A DNA stretch of 64,000 nt, from contig CM049309.1 in assembly GCA_026874595.1 (NCBI GenBank), positions 48,468,079 to 48,532,078 on the forward strand. Reading direction: 5' to 3'. Positions 60,180-64,000 of this stretch are shown here, piece by piece. Within the stretch, counting starts at the first letter, position 1, and every line of letters begins with the position of its first letter. The notes below the pieces were generated by a model, which made no database searches, was not told the origin of the DNA, and saw nothing but the letters and a program-made list of their open reading frames with translations. This DNA is from Sipunculus nudus (Eukaryota; Annelida; Sipuncula; Golfingiida; Sipunculidae). A program made the translations under genes and the position numbers.

Positions 60180-61400
60180 TTGCTCATTTTGTTTCCTTTT
60201 ACCTTCTGCATAAGATTATCTAGACATCTGTTATCTCGGATGTGTCATTTTGTCAGTATTTCTGTCAGTTCGTCTGTTGCTGTCAGCTTTTTCTGCTTGT
60301 TTATTCTTTTGTCTTATATATGTCATTTTACAGGCAACATGTTCACAGTAATCACTCTGAAAGTCATTCAATTGATGGAAAACTGACATTATGTTCTTTC
60401 TGTCTGTCGGTCTGTCATTTTAACTTCCGGTAAGTGCTCTACCTATGGTCGTGTAGTCTGTCTGCCTGTCTGTTTGTCTGTCTGCCTGTCTGTCCCCTCT
60501 TTACAGGCCACAATTTTGCAGCAATCGCAAAATTTCAAACTTATACAGTTGATGGATAATCAAAAGTAACAGGAGCTTATTGTTTTTGGTTTTTGGTCAA
60601 TATAGGTCAAAGATCAAGGTCATAAAAAAAATTATTTTGCATCATTACTTCGTCAATATTAGTCCTATCATGATAATCTTAGGCTCAATTCCTTCCTCTG
60701 GGTCTTCTCCATAACCTGCTCTAGTCAACTACTCTTTGTGTCTCTTTGTCAGTATGTCTGTTTGTTTGTCAGTATCCTCCATTCCGCCTGCTTTCTGATT
60801 CTAGCCTCTGACATATACAGGTCACAGTTTAGCAGGAATCTCTTTGTATCTTACACATATTGTATATTGGATTATATCTGGAAGTCGTATGTGTATTATT
60901 TGAAAAGCCAAAGGTCAAAGTCTTCAATAAAAATCAAACTATTAGTACCTCATTACTTTGTCAATATTGGTTCTAATTTCACAAACTATGGCTCATTTTC
61001 TTCCTCTTCATCTTCTACATCATTTGGTCTAGTCATCTGCCCTCAACTTTTTGTCACTTTGTCAGTACATCTGTCTGTTTGTAAATTACAAATATTGTAT
61101 TTAGAACCAGTTTCTGAAAGTTCTATGTATATTATAAATATCGGTAAAAGGTCAAGGTCATCAAGACATCAGAATCTTATTTTCATCATAGCTTTGTCAA
61201 TATCGATACTATTTCACAAACCTTTTTTCCTCTTCAACCTATACACACATCCTATAAATATCATCTTATATAATATGTATAGATTATTATTTTTTTTATC
61301 TCTTATTTGTTTTGAAATAATGTCTCAGAATTATCATTTTAATTTTTTTTCTTTTTCATCATCGACATCATTACGGTAACCAAAAACATTACAATACATT
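60180..61400 (+). repeat. diverged tandem repeat, TGTC-rich, ~300-bp units
   Basis: Units recur with CTGTCTGTTTGTC-like runs, then ACAGG.CACA.TTT.(A/G)CAG.AATC, GTTGATGGA..A and GGTCAA.GGTCA. A 213-codon open frame (60738-61379) runs through but shows only repeat-derived Ser/Phe/Tyr-rich sequence. Confidence 0.6.
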
Positions 61401-61429
61401 TATTGTAAATAATAAAAAGGATGTAGCAA

Positions 61430-63100
61430 CAAAAACTCTTCATGTGGCTTCACAATAATCAAGAACTGTTAAAAATGGCGAGAATTTGTCCCCATTTTAT
61501 AAGATGCTTATCTAGGAATTGATTCTTTTCTGCTGTTTTAAGTTCGATCTTCTCATTATGCTTCACATGCGGAAGGAATGTTGACAGTGATGGGACATTG
61601 CCCTGCCTACGTTGACTAAATATGATTAACTTATAAATAAATGACAGGAAATCAACAAGCTGTTTAAACGGCGTATCATCCAGGCAACCCATATACACAG
61701 TTTCAGGTGTTAATGGTGGATTACAGATGCCAGCCGGATGCGCCCAATCTATAATGTGAAAGTTAAGATATTTAACCATAAAACATTCACAGAAAAAATG
61801 GACAACTGATTCTTTATCCATAAAACAGTATGAACATGTGTAACTGTCAATCAGTCTCCATGTGTATTATTCATCATTGACAGTTAATATATTATGTAGG
61901 ATTTTGAAATGAAACTGTCTTAAATACACATCCAAAGTATTTTTATATACATTTTTACAGCTTTTTTCCAACAAACATTCAGATCAAGATTTTTGCAAAT
62001 TTATTATTCACTGGTTCTTAAACTTTGTCCTGAATTAATCGTGAGTAGACCAGTTTGCAATTTACATTTGCAGCATTAACTGTATTTTTCCCTCCAGAGA
62101 AAATGTTTTCAAACTCTGTTTCCTCGCAAGTATTTGGGTTCCTTAACAGTTCTTTCCATTTTTGCGGAATGGCCTCCTGTAATCTCTCCAGTGAATAAAA
62201 TAAATTGTATAAGCAGCATTTTCAGATATAGCGTCTGAAAATGCCTTTTTCGTCCCTCTTTGTGCAATACATGATACACATATTTTATCCCCAACTCATC
62301 TAAATATTTTATATTAATAGATCCACATTTTTCACATTTGTTGATTAAATATAGTACTAGTATCAACTGAGTCTACAGTCATGAGAGTAGACCATGACTG
62401 TAAGCAATGTCGAAAGTACTTGGTTATATTTCCATTAATAACATTTATATTTATATATTTTGATAAATTAGCTAGACCACCAAATTTACGTAAAAAATGA
62501 TTCGGTACAACAATGCATTTTGCTTTCTTCATGTCCTTAATCTTAGCGATCCACATTATCCTCTGTGTTTGTACTATAGCGGCTATATCTGGCAAACCAA
62601 TTCCTTCATTCTCTTTGGCAATTAGAATGACTTCATATTTAATTTTTGGCTTTCTTCGGTAGCATATAAAGTCAACAACACAACTTTTCACTTTCTTTAC
62701 AAAGTTCACAGGAGGTTCTAAAATATTTGACACATAAAGTAGTTTACTGATGCCCAGCGATTTTACAATTGAATTTCAACAAAAAAATCAATGCTCTCGT
62801 TTTGGACATATTAAATAGGACTACTTTATTGTGAATGTTTTCAAAATTTAGTGTATCCGAAAGTGTCTTATCATAAGTGTACCAGATTCCAAGAATTGTT
62901 ATCGCTTTTTCATGTAAATTTATCCATTTATTATCATCTTGTTCCGGGGTTTTGCTTGGAGGGCAGCCGATAATAGATTAAAAAATTCAATATAAAATTC
63001 TTTTGATAATCCGTCATTTCTAGGTGTTTTGTTATTTTTCATTTCCCTAAACACGTTTTTAATTTCATCCTTTGTAATTTCACTTTCACATATATTAAAC
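61430..63100 (-). pseudogene. L1-like non-LTR retrotransposon ORF2 relic
   Basis: Downward from about 63090 come EITKDEIKNVFREMKNNKTP, RNDGLSKEFYIEFF (RT fingers), then a gap lacking the RT palm. Next are AITILGIWYTYDKTLSDTLN, the thumb region (62733-62332: KPKIKYEVILIAKENEGIGL, RIMWIAKIKD, INVINGNITKYFRHCLQSWS), and a C-terminal Cys-His motif CSYCFMDKESVVHFFCEC (C-x2-C-H-C). Frameshifts and the missing catalytic segment show it is dead. The closest group is L1/Tx1-type; the exact clade is not determined. Confidence 0.8.
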
Positions 63101-63159
63101 TCAATAATAATATAGATATATATAATATATAATATACATGAATATATATATTATTATGT

Positions 63160-63553
63160 TCAATGAATAAATATATATATATATATATGATATGCAAAAT
63201 TATATGTATGCCTGACATTTATGTAGAAATAAAATAAAAAGTCATCTTTAACAGGTATATAGATACACAGGGTACGCACGGATTGCTGAATGTACACGTG
63301 CCTGCGTCCGTGCATGCTGATGCTATTGACAAATATATGGGCAGAGGTATTATGGCCAGCTGGACCTACCATATGATCGCCCTTATTAGATTTACGCATG
63401 TATTTGCATACCAATTAGGTTATCAATAAGACAATCTGTCATATTCATGATAAACGTCCTGCTGCCAGAGGAATTCCTGTAAGCACTGGAAGCGTTCAAT
63501 AACTTTTGTAACCTGGTAAGGTAAAACAGATACTGCTTTTACCTGAATATCAT

Positions 63554-63605
<52 letters not shown>

Positions 63606-63850
63606 CAATATTAAACACTAGATTACTGCTTTATTCCTGATACCACTTTCCACCTTACACGGTGAAGGCCGTCCACCTAAGACAAGTTAGGTTTGTTGTC
63701 ATGGTTTTTATCATGCATATATATCATGGACAAACATATACATCGAACAGTATAGACACTAAGCCCTTTATTAATGGTTGGTCAAATTTGAGCATGATGT
63801 CTTAATTTTTGCAATCACCGAACGATCGCAAGAGAAACCTTCATATCCCT
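63160..63850. repeat. duplicate block, copy C
   Basis: It contains ATATGTATG, GGGTACGCACGGATTG, GGCAGAGGT.TTATGGCCAGCT, ATCAATAAGACAATCTGTCAT, CACCTTACACGG and GACACTAAGCCCTTTATTAA in order, matching parts of copies A and B. A TA tract lies at 63558-63602. Confidence 0.6.
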
Positions 63851-64000
63851 ACCACTCTCTCACCTCAAACCATAAGAGTCTTAAATCGTCTCTTCATGGT
63901 TACAGCAGTAGTAGAGATTAATCAAATTATGAACTTAATTAGGTCATACTTATAGGACTCGCAAATAATTCGGACCTTATTGTTAATGTTTAAGTCAAAA

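Noticed and set aside
60738-61379. 213-codon plus-strand frame
   Set aside because: It lies within TGTC-rich diverged tandem repeats and has no recognisable domain. Composition is that expected from the repeat.

Overview
The window is eukaryotic, AT-rich and dominated by transposon relics, long (TA)n tracts, minisatellites and poly-G/poly-C runs. Two intron-containing genes can be read in full. The family content suggests a marine lophotrochozoan, most likely a bivalve mollusc: a mollusc-type ADP-ribosyl cyclase, a C-type lectin exon, repeats with a ~150-bp tandem core like the bivalve 'pearl' elements, Penelope-like elements with a GIY-YIG domain, and a Ty3/gypsy element with integrase ahead of reverse transcriptase. 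This host call is inference; no species-diagnostic locus is present. The core of the window is a pair of divergent ADP-ribosyl cyclase (CD38/BST1/Aplysia cyclase family) paralogs. Gene 1 is on the minus strand (12790-17283, eight exons, about 300 aa). Gene 2 is on the plus strand (33312-42364, eight exons, about 287 aa). The two are head to head, about 16 kb apart, with identical intron phases and matching exon sizes. Both encode a signal peptide, conserve the FW motif and the catalytic-Glu motif (DELPSL / EEIPNL), and end in a hydrophobic tail. Both lack the family's TLEDTL signature and have Tyr in place of the first active-site Trp. In gene 2 a 75-bp unit that includes the end of exon 1 and its splice donor is amplified into a ~23-copy array inside intron 1. 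Layout: 1-2450, a CR1-like non-LTR retrotransposon (minus) with ORF1 (PHD finger + SGNH esterase) and the start of ORF2 (endonuclease); 3079-3332, the last exon of a C-type lectin; 4639-6815, a pearl/Helentron-like element with ten ~150-bp units and a nested insertion; 7431-9410, a 63-bp minisatellite carrying CACGTG in most units; 10.7-11.9 kb, weak candidate exons; 12.5-12.74 kb, a Penelope-type fragment with a hammerhead ribozyme next to the 3' end of gene 1; 12.8-17.3 kb, gene 1; 17.4-33.2 kb, mostly repeats (inverted repeat, ~280-bp tandem repeats, hAT-type terminal repeats, tRNA-derived SINEs, TA tracts); 33.2-42.6 kb, gene 2; 42.6-47 kb, sparse; 47.0-51.0 kb, a Penelope-like element with inverted long terminal segments, a second hammerhead, RT and GIY-YIG remains and a nested hAT MITE; 51.2-54.7 kb and 63.2-63.9 kb, diverged duplicate blocks; 55-57 kb, tandem repeats; 57.6-59.6 kb, a decayed Ty3/gypsy element with integrase before RT; 60.2-61.4 kb, a TGTC-rich repeat; 61.4-63.1 kb, an L1-like relic. 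No tRNA, rRNA or CRISPR locus was found.
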